Source of the DNA: Agaricicola taiwanensis
GTDB lineage: Bacteria > Pseudomonadota > Alphaproteobacteria > Rhizobiales > Methylopilaceae
Length of the DNA: 64,000 bases
Assembly: GCF_014635245.1 (NCBI RefSeq)
Contig: NZ_BMCP01000002.1
Location: forward strand, 620,001-684,000
Reading direction: 5' to 3'
Shown here: piece after piece, positions 9,255 through 17,255 of the stretch
Layout of the letters: each line of letters starts with the position of its first letter
How positions within the stretch are numbered: the first letter of the stretch is position 1
The notes under the pieces: model-generated
The model's database searches: none
The model's input: only the letters and a program-made list of their open reading frames with translations
Told to the model about the DNA's origin: nothing
Translations under genes and position numbers: made by a program

Positions 9255-10487
9255 ATGGAACAGTCTGTCGAACAAATGACCAATGTGACGGCCACACCCG
9301 TGTCGGATCAACCGTTGCCTCTGGCGCGTTTCAAGGTGCTCGAACTCACCCTGGCGCGAGCCGGCCCAACGGCGGCAAGACATCTGGCGGACTGGGGCGC
9401 CGACGTGCTGCGGGTGGAGCCTCCCATGGCGCTGTCCAATGCCGAGGATTATACCGGTCGGCGCTTCGGCCCCGACCGGCTCAATCTCCACCGAAACAAA
9501 AAATCGATGACGCTGAACCTGAAGGAGCCGGAGGGCAGGGCGATCTTCATGAAGCTCGTCGAGCAGTCGGACGTCATCATCGAGAACATGCGCGCCAATG
9601 TGAAACATCGGCTGGGCATCGACTATGAGAGCGTCTCCAAGGTCAATCCGCGTATCGTCTACGGCAGCATTTCCGGCTTCGGCCAGACGGGCCCTTACAA
9701 GGATCGCGCCGGCGTCGACCAGATCGTGCAGGGCATGGCGGGCCTGATGTCCGTGACCGGTCATCCCGGGCAGGGACCCGTGCGGGCCGGCATTCCGGTG
9801 ATCGATCTTACCGCGGGCGGGTTCCTGGCCCAAGGCATCATGGTGGCGCTGCTGGAGCGGGAAGTGACCGGCAAGGGACGCTGGGTGCACACCTCTCTTC
9901 TGGAATCGATGATCGCCATGCTGGACTTCCAGGCCGCGCGTTACCTGATGGCCGGCGAAGTCGCCGGCCAGGCGGGCAACAACCATCCCACCAGCATCCC
10001 GACCGGCCTGTTCCCTGCATCCGACGGGCAGATCCTCCTGGGAGCTGCAGGGGACAGGCTCTGGATCCGGTTCTGCCAAGCGGCCGGTTGCGAGGAGTTC
10101 CTGACAGACGAGCGCTACAGCACCAGCGGGGCACGGCTGAAGAATCGCGATGAACTCAACGAGAAGATCGGACAGATCACCAAGCAGAAATCCATGCAGT
10201 ATTGGTTCGATGTTCTCAGCGAGGCAGGCGTTCCCTGCGGTCCGATCAACACCATCGACAAGGTGTTCGAGGACAAGCAGGTGCAGCATGTGGGCATGAC
10301 CATGGCGGTGCATCACGACACGCTTGGCGATCTGAACATGGTGGCCCAGCCTTACAACATCGAAGGACACGATAAATACATCCGCTGCGCGCCGCCCAGC
10401 CTCGGCGAGCAGACGGATGACGTCCTCAAGAGCTTGGGCTACACGCCTGAGCAGATCACCGATCTCCACGAGCGAACCATCGTCTGA
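9255..10487 (+). CDS. CaiB/BaiF-family (class III) CoA-transferase
   Basis: 410 residues. The N-terminal signature of the family is visible (KVLELTLARAGPTAARHLADWGADVLRVEPP), followed by NKKSMTLNLKEPEGRAIF and the conserved GQTGPYKDRAGVDQIVQGMAG. Class III enzymes move CoA between carboxylic acids using a catalytic Asp, here probably one of those in the region after NLKEPEG or at RAGVDQ; I cannot fix it by eye. Start at ATG 9255. Located between the flavoprotein and the hydroxy acid oxidase, it probably activates the imported acid to its CoA ester for the crotonase. Relatives include carnitine, formyl-CoA, succinyl-CoA:citramalate and itaconate transferases. Confidence 0.88.
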   Translation: MEQSVEQMTNVTATPVSDQPLPLARFKVLELTLARAGPTAARHLADWGADVLRVEPPMALSNAEDYTGRRFGPDRLNLHRNKKSMTLNLKEPEGRAIFMKLVEQSDVIIENMRANVKHRLGIDYESVSKVNPRIVYGSISGFGQTGPYKDRAGVDQIVQGMAGLMSVTGHPGQGPVRAGIPVIDLTAGGFLAQGIMVALLEREVTGKGRWVHTSLLESMIAMLDFQAARYLMAGEVAGQAGNNHPTSIPTGLFPASDGQILLGAAGDRLWIRFCQAAGCEEFLTDERYSTSGARLKNRDELNEKIGQITKQKSMQYWFDVLSEAGVPCGPINTIDKVFEDKQVQHVGMTMAVHHDTLGDLNMVAQPYNIEGHDKYIRCAPPSLGEQTDDVLKSLGYTPEQITDLHERTIV

Positions 10488-10550
10488 TCGTCAGGTCGCA
10501 GGTGGCGGGGGCGGGGTGCTGCCTCTGCAGACAGGGGAAGCAAAGCAAAG

Positions 10551-11804
10551 ATGGCGGGTATTTCCGTATCAACGCCTGGGGGCACTCAGACTTTCGAGAC
10601 AACCACCGCCACCTATGGCGGAAAGGTGGGAGGCGGCCCCAGACGGCTGCGTGGGGTGCTCGCGCTGGAAGATTTCGAAGCGCTCGCCAGAAAACATCTG
10701 CCACGGCCGATCCTCGACTATGTCGCGGGCGCGGCGGAGACCAATTTCTCCTTAAAGGACAATCGCGCAGCATTCGCGGACTATGGCTTCGTCACCCGTG
10801 TGTTGAGTGATGTGTCGAAGCGCTCCCAGGCCACCGAGCTCTTTGGCAAGACCTACGCCACCAGTTTCGGCATCGCACCCATGGGGCTCAGCGCTCTGGT
10901 GGCTTATCAAGGCGACATAGCGCTCGCCCGCGCCTCGGCGCAGCGCAACATCCCAATGATCGTCAGCGGTTCAGCGCTGACGCGGCTGGAAGATGTGCGC
11001 GAGGTGGCTCCAGACGCCTGGTTTCAGGCCTATCTGCCGGGTGATCCTGTAAAGATCGCGGCCCTGGTGCAACGCGTCGCGAACGCCGGTTATGAGACGC
11101 TCGTGCTCACGGTCGACACCGCAACGCGGGCCAACCGGGAAAACAACATTCGCGCGGGCTTCGCCACGCCGCTGCGCCCCAGCCTGCGTCTGGCGTGGGA
11201 CGGCGTCATCCGCCCGCGCTGGACGATCGGCACCTTCCTGCGCACGCTGGTGAAACACGGCGTACCGCATTTCGAGAATTCCTTCTCAACGCGGGGAGCA
11301 CCTATCATCTCGCGCAATGTGGAGCGTGATTTCAGCATGCGCGACCATCTCAACTGGTCGCATTTGCGCGAGATCCGGCGGCAGTGGAAAGGCAATCTGG
11401 TGGTCAAGGGCATCATGGGCACCGAAGACGCCAAGGTCGCACGCGCCGAGGGTGCCCAGGGCATTATCGTATCGAACCACGGCGGCCGGCAACTCGACGG
11501 AACCGTGTCACCGCTGCGTGTCCTGGAGCGGGTGGCCTCGGTCGCCGGCGACATGACGGTCATGATGGACGGCGGCATCCGGCGCGGCACTGATGTTCTG
11601 AAGGCGAGGGCACTCGGCGCCCGCTTCGTCTTCGTGGGAAGGCCCTTCCTATGCGCGGCCGCCATTGCCGGCGAGGTGGGCGTGCGGCATGCCATCGACA
11701 CACTGTCCAACGAGATCACGCGGAACATGGCGCTGATCGGCATCAACAGTCTGGACGAGATGTCCCGTGACTTCCTGGTGCCGGTCCGGCAGCAGCAGGT
11801 GTAA
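10551..11804 (+). CDS. FMN-dependent alpha-hydroxy acid oxidase/dehydrogenase (LldD/glycolate oxidase family)
   Basis: 417 residues of the (S)-2-hydroxy acid dehydrogenase family. FMN- and substrate-binding elements: ALEDFEALARKHLP and DYVAGAAETN at the N-terminus, LVVKGIMGTEDAKVARAEGA with the flavin lysine, SNHGGRQLDG with the catalytic His and substrate Arg, and DGGIRRGTDVLKARALGA plus FVGRPFL for the phosphate. It converts L-lactate, glycolate, mandelate or similar 2-hydroxy acids to 2-oxo acids. It is the last gene of the seven-gene transport/catabolic operon, converging on the liv operon from the other strand. The operon thus encodes two unrelated 2-hydroxy acid oxidising flavoproteins. 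The N-terminal 30 residues before the domain are Gly/Thr-rich. Confidence 0.87.
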   Translation: MAGISVSTPGGTQTFETTTATYGGKVGGGPRRLRGVLALEDFEALARKHLPRPILDYVAGAAETNFSLKDNRAAFADYGFVTRVLSDVSKRSQATELFGKTYATSFGIAPMGLSALVAYQGDIALARASAQRNIPMIVSGSALTRLEDVREVAPDAWFQAYLPGDPVKIAALVQRVANAGYETLVLTVDTATRANRENNIRAGFATPLRPSLRLAWDGVIRPRWTIGTFLRTLVKHGVPHFENSFSTRGAPIISRNVERDFSMRDHLNWSHLREIRRQWKGNLVVKGIMGTEDAKVARAEGAQGIIVSNHGGRQLDGTVSPLRVLERVASVAGDMTVMMDGGIRRGTDVLKARALGARFVFVGRPFLCAAAIAGEVGVRHAIDTLSNEITRNMALIGINSLDEMSRDFLVPVRQQQV

Positions 11805-11830
11805 CGGCGAGAAAGCCGCCACCCGGCCGG

Positions 11831-12472
11831 TCACTGCGAGATCGGCTCCATTACGATGGCGGGGCGGCCGCTGATGATGGTGTTGTCCAGCATATCGAGG
11901 CGATCCTGCCCCCAGAAGGGTTCGTCGCGATAGAAGTAATAGGGCGCGCCAAAGAGCTGGCGGTCGATGGCTTCCCGGGTCAGGGCTTGTTCCTGCTCAT
12001 GCAAGGCAGCTTCATCCGACCGCTCCAGCAGGGCCCGGCCATTCAGACCGTTCTGATCGGCAAGACGCACGAGGGTGTCCGGATCCGCGATGTTCAATTC
12101 ATCCGCCCAGACCGCCTTCAGGCCGGCGTGGACGAAGGTGCTGACGTCTGCGCCATCGGCTATTGCGGCCAGGAGCATCCGATGTCCGAGCGAGGGATCG
12201 GCAGGATAGAACTTGGGATGGAGGAGCAGCGGGATGCCGCGAATATCGCGCCACCTCTGCATCTCGACCAACCGGTAAGCCTGGCGCTGCGGCGGCCGTT
12301 CCTTGACTGGTTTGCCGCCCCCGGCGGCGAAGACCTGCAGAAGGTTGATGGGCTTGAATATGACCTCTGCATCGTGACGCCGCACGAGATCCTGGAACAC
12401 GCGGCTGCCTATGTAGGACCAGAGGGAGATGAAGCTGAAGTAGTATTCGATCCTGGGGCGGGTCTCGGTCAT
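11831..12472 (-). CDS. 2-hydroxychromene-2-carboxylate isomerase-like, DsbA-family fold
   Basis: 213 residues. The N-terminal IEYYFSFISLWSYIGSRVFQ matches the start of glutathione-dependent 2-hydroxychromene-2-carboxylate isomerase (NahD), whose usual motif is FDFxSPxSY; here the Ser and Tyr are kept while Asp and Pro are changed. The middle GRALLERSDE and the C-terminal LFGAPYYFYRDEPFWGQDRLDML are typical of the family (canonical GVFGVPTF.. WGQDRL). The naphthalene-pathway enzyme isomerises a ring-fission product; homologues act on unknown aromatic intermediates. It is the last gene of the livKHMGF operon, four bases after livF, which hints that the transporter handles an aromatic acid. Confidence 0.8.
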   Translation of the reverse strand: MTETRPRIEYYFSFISLWSYIGSRVFQDLVRRHDAEVIFKPINLLQVFAAGGGKPVKERPPQRQAYRLVEMQRWRDIRGIPLLLHPKFYPADPSLGHRMLLAAIADGADVSTFVHAGLKAVWADELNIADPDTLVRLADQNGLNGRALLERSDEAALHEQEQALTREAIDRQLFGAPYYFYRDEPFWGQDRLDMLDNTIISGRPAIVMEPISQ

Positions 12473-12475
12473 TGA

Positions 12476-13195
12476 TCAGGTTCCCATATAGGCGGCGAGA
12501 ATGGACGAATCGGCCGCGATGACGTCGGAGGGCCCGTTACGCACGGTGCGGCCCTGATCCATGATGTAGACATGGTCAGCCAGCTCCAGGGCGATGCCGA
12601 CATCCTGTTCGACCACAAGCAAGCTTGCGCCGTCGGCCCGCACGCGGTGGAGCGTTTCCACGAGCTGGTCGACGACCGCCGGCGCCAGACCCAGCGAAAG
12701 CTCGTCGATCAGCAGCAGTCTGGGGGCCGCCATCAATCCGCGCGCGATGGCACACATCTGTTGCTCGCCGCCGGACATGGTGGTCGCATCCTGGCGGCGG
12801 CGCTCGGCCAGGCGTGGGAAGAGATCGTACATCCGCTCCAGATCGGCTCTGATGGCGGCCTTGCCATCCTGGCGCCGATAGGCGCCAAGCAGCAGATTGT
12901 CGTGCACGGAGAGCCCCGTGAAGAGCCGCCGGCCCTCCGGCACATGAGCGATGCCATTGTCCACGAAGTCACGCGGCGACGCGCCGGCAAGATCGCGGCC
13001 GCCGATGACGATGCTGCCGCGAAGCGGACGCAGAAGCCCGGAGAGCGCGCGCAACAGCGTGCTTTTTCCCGCGCCGTTCGAGCCGATCAGAGCCGTTGTC
13101 GTGCCATGCCGGACGACAAGATCCGCCGACCACACAACCTGAACGTCGCCATAGGCGACTTCCAGGCCCTGGACGTCCAGCAGGATCCCGCTCAT
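12476..13195 (-). CDS. livF: Branched-chain/aromatic acid ABC transporter ATPase LivF
   Basis: 239 residues, one of two ATPases of a HAAT-type importer. Walker A GSNGAGKST, signature MSGGEQQM, Walker B LLLIDELSLGLAP and the LivF-type ending are all intact. Start overlaps the livG stop (ATGA), indicating translational coupling. The family imports branched-chain amino acids, amides, urea or aromatic acids; the isomerase gene directly downstream favours an aromatic or related acid. Confidence 0.92.
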   Translation of the reverse strand: MSGILLDVQGLEVAYGDVQVVWSADLVVRHGTTTALIGSNGAGKSTLLRALSGLLRPLRGSIVIGGRDLAGASPRDFVDNGIAHVPEGRRLFTGLSVHDNLLLGAYRRQDGKAAIRADLERMYDLFPRLAERRRQDATTMSGGEQQMCAIARGLMAAPRLLLIDELSLGLAPAVVDQLVETLHRVRADGASLLVVEQDVGIALELADHVYIMDQGRTVRNGPSDVIAADSSILAAYMGT

Positions 13196-13944
13196 ATGCC
13201 GGCTCCTGCCATCCGCTCGGCAAAGCGGCGGCCGAGATAGGCTTCGACGACCGTTTCATCGCTCAGGACCTGAGCAACCGGACCATCGGCGATCAACCGG
13301 CCGTGGTGCAGAACGATGACGCGTTGCGCGGTCCGGGTCACCACCTTCATCAAATGCTCGATGAGGAAGATGGTGATGCCTCTGTTGGCGATCGAGGCAA
13401 TGAGTTCGAGCGCGTTATCGATCTCGGCGGGATTGAGGCCGGCGTTCACCTCATCAAGCATCAGGAGCTTCGGACGCAAGGCCAGACTCTTTGCGAGCTC
13501 CAACCGCTTGCGGCCGGCGAGCGTGAGGGCGGAGGCGGGCTTTCCCGCCTGATCCGCGAGGCCGCAGAACTCAAGGTGATGCGCGGCCGCGTCCCGCGCT
13601 TCTGCGATGGAGGCCGCACCACCTGCGAAAAGTGCGGCGGCAGTCACATTTTCAAGCACTGTCATCGCGGGAAATGGCTGAACCACCTGAAATGTCCGCG
13701 CGATGCCGAGCCGGGCGATGCGGTCCGGCCTTTCGCGCTTGATGGATCGACCGGAGAAGGTGATGTCGCCTTCGTCGGCCTTGTGGACGCCGGTGATGAC
13801 ATTGACGAGCGTTGTCTTGCCGGCGCCGTTCGGCCCGATGAGGCCCACGATCTCGCCGGGTGCCAGGGCCAGGTTGATGTTATCCAGCGCAACGAGGCCG
13901 CGGAAGCGCTTCGTCACGCCCGTGATCTCCAGCAGAGGCCTCAT
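13192..13944 (-). CDS. livG: Branched-chain/aromatic acid ABC transporter ATPase LivG
   Basis: 250 residues. Walker A GPNGAGKTT, Walker B LLMLDEVNAGLNP and the C-terminal LivG extension ending VVEAYLGRRFAE are present. The signature region reads ALTLAGRKRLELAKSL instead of the common LSYGQQRRLE, a variant I would still expect to be active because the Walker motifs and catalytic Glu are intact. Overlaps livM by four bases at its start and livF at its end. Confidence 0.92.
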   Translation of the reverse strand: MRPLLEITGVTKRFRGLVALDNINLALAPGEIVGLIGPNGAGKTTLVNVITGVHKADEGDITFSGRSIKRERPDRIARLGIARTFQVVQPFPAMTVLENVTAAALFAGGAASIAEARDAAAHHLEFCGLADQAGKPASALTLAGRKRLELAKSLALRPKLLMLDEVNAGLNPAEIDNALELIASIANRGITIFLIEHLMKVVTRTAQRVIVLHHGRLIADGPVAQVLSDETVVEAYLGRRFAERMAGAGI

Positions 13945-14885
13945 GACGGCTGTCTCCTGCGGGTCAGGAGGTGGAAAAGGCCGCGGCCGCGAATCTCACT
14001 AAGGCCACCCGGCAGGAACAGAACGAGCAGCACGACCATCAGGCCGAGAATGCCGGCGTGAAACTCCAGAAGATTCCGCCAGAGCAGTTCCTCCAGCGCA
14101 AGATAGGTGAATGCCCCAAGCAGCGGCCCGAAGATGGTGCCGACACCGCCCAGCAATGCCATGAGGATGGGCTTGATCGAGAGCGCCCCATCATAAACGT
14201 CCGTTGGGTCGATGTAGGTGACCCATGACGCATAGACCCCGCCGACGAACCCGACGAAAAGGCTGGACAGCATGAAGCCGAATGTTTTCGCCTTTCGGGT
14301 GTCGACGCCGATGATCTGCGCGGCGTCCTCGTTCTGGGCGATGCAGCGCAGTGCCATGCCAAGTCTTGACCGGTCCAGCCAGATCGTGGCGGCCAAAGCG
14401 ATGGCCGCGAGACTGAGCATGGCGACCAGGTAGAATTGGGCCTGACCGATGACGCTGCCATCGATCAGCGGCAGGTTGATCCCCATGCCTCCGCCGGTCA
14501 CATCTGTCCATGAGTTCGTCAGCTCGCGCAGGACTTCCGCGACGACGAGGCTGGCGATGGCGAAGTAGCGGCCGCGCAGGTGAAGAATGGCCGTGCCCAG
14601 GAGACCGGCAAAGAGGGCCGCAACAGCGCCGGACAGCGCCACCGCAACGGGAAGCGGAAGCCCGGCATTCTGGCCGACAGCGGTGATATAGGCACCCAGC
14701 CCGAAGAAGGCGGCGGTGGCAAAGGAGGGATAACCGGCAAAGCCGCCGATGATGTTCCACGACAGGGCGAGCGTTGCGTACATTCCGAAGATCGTCGCAA
14801 GGCGGATCACATAGGCGTCAGCCTGAGCCAGTCCGAAAATGGCCAGAACCGTCGCAGCGGCGATAAGGACGAGGCGCAGCGTCAT
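13941..14885 (-). CDS. livM: Branched-chain/aromatic acid ABC transporter permease LivM
   Basis: 314 residues, about eight to nine membrane spans, with the LivM-type loop GRYFAIASLVVAEVLRELTN and the cytoplasmic coupling segment DRSRLGMALRCIAQNEDAAQ. GIDVRRTYAIAF-like sequence of the family appears as GVDTRKAKTFGFMLSS. It forms the membrane channel with LivH. Coupled to neighbours by four-base overlaps. Confidence 0.92.
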   Translation of the reverse strand: MTLRLVLIAAATVLAIFGLAQADAYVIRLATIFGMYATLALSWNIIGGFAGYPSFATAAFFGLGAYITAVGQNAGLPLPVAVALSGAVAALFAGLLGTAILHLRGRYFAIASLVVAEVLRELTNSWTDVTGGGMGINLPLIDGSVIGQAQFYLVAMLSLAAIALAATIWLDRSRLGMALRCIAQNEDAAQIIGVDTRKAKTFGFMLSSLFVGFVGGVYASWVTYIDPTDVYDGALSIKPILMALLGGVGTIFGPLLGAFTYLALEELLWRNLLEFHAGILGLMVVLLVLFLPGGLSEIRGRGLFHLLTRRRQPS

Positions 14886-15748
14886 GCGAAGCCCCGTTTG
14901 CCGAGAAGGCCGGATGGACGGACGGCCAGGAGCAGGATGAGCAGCAGGAAAGCGAGCGTCATGGCATGTTCGGGGCCGAGGAACAGCGCACCAAAGCTCT
15001 CGATGATGCCAAGTGCGAAACCGCCGAGCACGGCTCCTGGAATGCTGCCGAGCCCGCCGAGCACGCAGATGACGAAAGCCTTGCCGAGATAACCCGCGGA
15101 CGCGACCGGCGAGATTGGGAAGATCACGCTGAGGAGCGCGCCTGCGCAGCCTGCCATGAAAGCACCCAGACCAAAGGCGATCGCATAGGTGCGGCGTACG
15201 TCGATGCCCAGGAGAGCCGCTGCATCACGGTCCATCCGCACGGCGATGATGGCGCGGCCGAGCTGCGTTGTGCGCAGTAGGAGCGCGAGAAGGCCGATGA
15301 GGATCAAACCGATGACGGTGGCATAGATCCGGTCGGCGGGCACCACGATCGCACCGAGATCAAACACACCCAGCGGTGGGTCAAGCAGCACCTTGCGATA
15401 ATCCGCGCTGAACAGGGCCAGCATGGAATTGTCGAGGAAGAGATTGAGGCCAAAGGTCAGCAGCAGGGTGATGAGGAAGGGTCGTGCCATGACGTGATTG
15501 ATCACCAGGCCCTGCACACCCGCGCCCAGAACGAACAGGACCGCTCCTGCGACAGGCGCGAAAAGCAACGGATTGATGCCCCACTGCTGATGGGCGAAGA
15601 AGGCGAGGTACCCGCCGAGCACGATCAGTGAGCCGTGGAGGATGTTGATCACGCTCAGCACGCCCCACACCAGCGAAAAGCCCACGGCGATGCAGGCGTA
15701 GAGACCGCCCACCGCCAGACCGTTGACGAAAACCTGCAACCACAGCAT
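14882..15748 (-). CDS. livH: Branched-chain/aromatic acid ABC transporter permease LivH
   Basis: 288 residues, about eight membrane spans. N-terminal VNGLAVGGLYACIAVGFSLVWGVLSVINILHG and coupling-helix segment LGRAIIAVRMDRDAAALLGI are classical LivH features. First permease of the operon, 55 bases after the binding-protein gene. Confidence 0.92.
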   Translation of the reverse strand: MLWLQVFVNGLAVGGLYACIAVGFSLVWGVLSVINILHGSLIVLGGYLAFFAHQQWGINPLLFAPVAGAVLFVLGAGVQGLVINHVMARPFLITLLLTFGLNLFLDNSMLALFSADYRKVLLDPPLGVFDLGAIVVPADRIYATVIGLILIGLLALLLRTTQLGRAIIAVRMDRDAAALLGIDVRRTYAIAFGLGAFMAGCAGALLSVIFPISPVASAGYLGKAFVICVLGGLGSIPGAVLGGFALGIIESFGALFLGPEHAMTLAFLLLILLLAVRPSGLLGKRGFA

Positions 15749-15803
15749 CGGGGATCTTCCTCAGCACGCCGCACCGTTTCCAGTGCGGCGCCTCGTTTGT
15801 CTG

Positions 15804-17003
15804 TCAGTTTTGCGGGGCGGTGCGGAATTCGCTGGTTGCGATTTCCTGGGGTACCACGACCTCCACCTTGCCGTTCTGTATTTGCAGCACGGGCGGAACA
15901 TACGAGTTCGCAATACCCGAAGGGGCGAATGAGATCGGGCCGAAGAAGGTCTTGAAGCCACCCTTCTGAAGCTCGGTGCGGACCTTGTCATGATCGGTCG
16001 AGCCGGCCCGTTCGATGGCAAGCTGCAGAACCACGCCGACCGCAGCGCCGGAGGCCTGGGTGAAATCGGGCTCCGAGCCATACTTCTGCTTGAACAGTTC
16101 GACGAACTTGGCGGAGGAGCCGAAAACATCGTCGCTCTGATATTTCACGACGGGGTGAAACCAGCTGGCCGTGGTCACATTCTCGGCGAGGGGGCCGACG
16201 GCATCGATCCATTCCTGATAGGCCGGGCCATTGATCAGGGTGAAGACGCTGCCACTGATCCTGAGGTCCGCCGCCTGTTTGCGCACGGTGATGAGATCAT
16301 TGATGTAGCCGGTGACAATGATCCAGTCAGGGTTGGTCGCCCGAAGCTGCGTCAGTGCCGAGGCATGATCGAGCGTGCCGATGGCATACTTTTCGAAGAA
16401 AACAACCTCGAGGCCGCGCTTCTTGGCGCTCTTCTCGAACTCGTTCGCCAGGGAAAGCGGATAGAGATCGTTGCGTGCGAGGATGGCAACCCGCTTGGCA
16501 TCCGGCAGCTTGGTCTTGACCAGCTCGGCGATGGGTTCGCTGAAGGTGCTGTTGTCGGTATAGACCCCGAAGAGGTTCTTGTAGCCTTGATCAAAGACTT
16601 CGACCGACGAGGCGGAAGAGGCGATCATAGGCACGCCGTATTTCTCCGCCACCGCGCTGGTGGCCTTGGTTGCGCCGGAGCCGAAGGGCGAGAAGAGGAA
16701 GTTCACCTTGTCGTCGGTGATGAGCTTTTCCGCCAGCTGAATGGCACGAGGCGTCGCCGACTGATAATCATAGTAGCGCAGCTCCACCTTCAGCTGCTGA
16801 TCGCCGACCTTGATGCCGCCGGCGGCATTGACCTGGTCCTGCCAGAGCTCATAGCCCTGCTTGAGCTTGGTTCCTTCGGGCGACAATGCACCCGTGACGG
16901 GCAGGGGCGCTCCGATGAGGAGCTTATCCTGTGCGAAAGAGGATGTGCTGCCCGCAGCGGCCAAAACGAGACCTGCGAGCAGCGGGCGAATGCCGAGCTT
17001 CAT
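15804..17003 (-). CDS. ABC transporter periplasmic substrate-binding protein, LivK/amide-binding family
   Basis: 399 residues with a Sec signal peptide (MKLGIRPLLAGLVLAAAG, cleavage near SSFAQD). The mature protein has the type I periplasmic-binding fold: LLIGAPLPVTGALSPEG at the start, LFSPFGSGATKATSAVAEKYG for ligand contact, and VAILARNDLYPLS. I chose the ATG at 17003 over the one at 17012 because AGGG then lies about nine bases upstream instead of touching the start. This is the first gene of the livKHMGF-isomerase operon and defines the substrate, which cannot be read from sequence. Confidence 0.87.
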   Translation of the reverse strand: MKLGIRPLLAGLVLAAAGSTSSFAQDKLLIGAPLPVTGALSPEGTKLKQGYELWQDQVNAAGGIKVGDQQLKVELRYYDYQSATPRAIQLAEKLITDDKVNFLFSPFGSGATKATSAVAEKYGVPMIASSASSVEVFDQGYKNLFGVYTDNSTFSEPIAELVKTKLPDAKRVAILARNDLYPLSLANEFEKSAKKRGLEVVFFEKYAIGTLDHASALTQLRATNPDWIIVTGYINDLITVRKQAADLRISGSVFTLINGPAYQEWIDAVGPLAENVTTASWFHPVVKYQSDDVFGSSAKFVELFKQKYGSEPDFTQASGAAVGVVLQLAIERAGSTDHDKVRTELQKGGFKTFFGPISFAPSGIANSYVPPVLQIQNGKVEVVVPQEIATSEFRTAPQN

Positions 17004-17046
17004 GATATGCATCCCTGAAGGTAATCTGAGTGATGTGACAGAGGTG

Positions 17047-17210
17047 CACGTTGGCAGCCTGCCGTTCGGGCGAGCGGCTGCCGAACCACTTCAGCCAAGG
17101 GCGTCTTGGATGTGCACGCGACCATTTAACTTCATTTTCATGTACTATGTAGAATTCACCTATTGATATCAGGAATAATAACGTTGTCTACATGAAACAT
17201 GCGTGTTTGA
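17047..17210 (-). promoter_or_regulatory. AT-rich promoter region of the liv operon with an inverted repeat
   Basis: This gap upstream of the substrate-binding gene is clearly more AT-rich than its surroundings. It holds ATGTAGA (17147-17153) and its reverse complement TCTACAT (17187-17193), centre to centre 40 bases, plus AAACA-TGCG-TGTTT at 17195-17208. Regulator binding here is an inference; no local regulator gene is adjacent to the liv operon. I did not find a convincing -35/-10 pair. Confidence 0.35.
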
Positions 17211-17255
17211 TCGCGGCCATCACTGACCGTAAAATCACTCACCGATGTTCCGATG

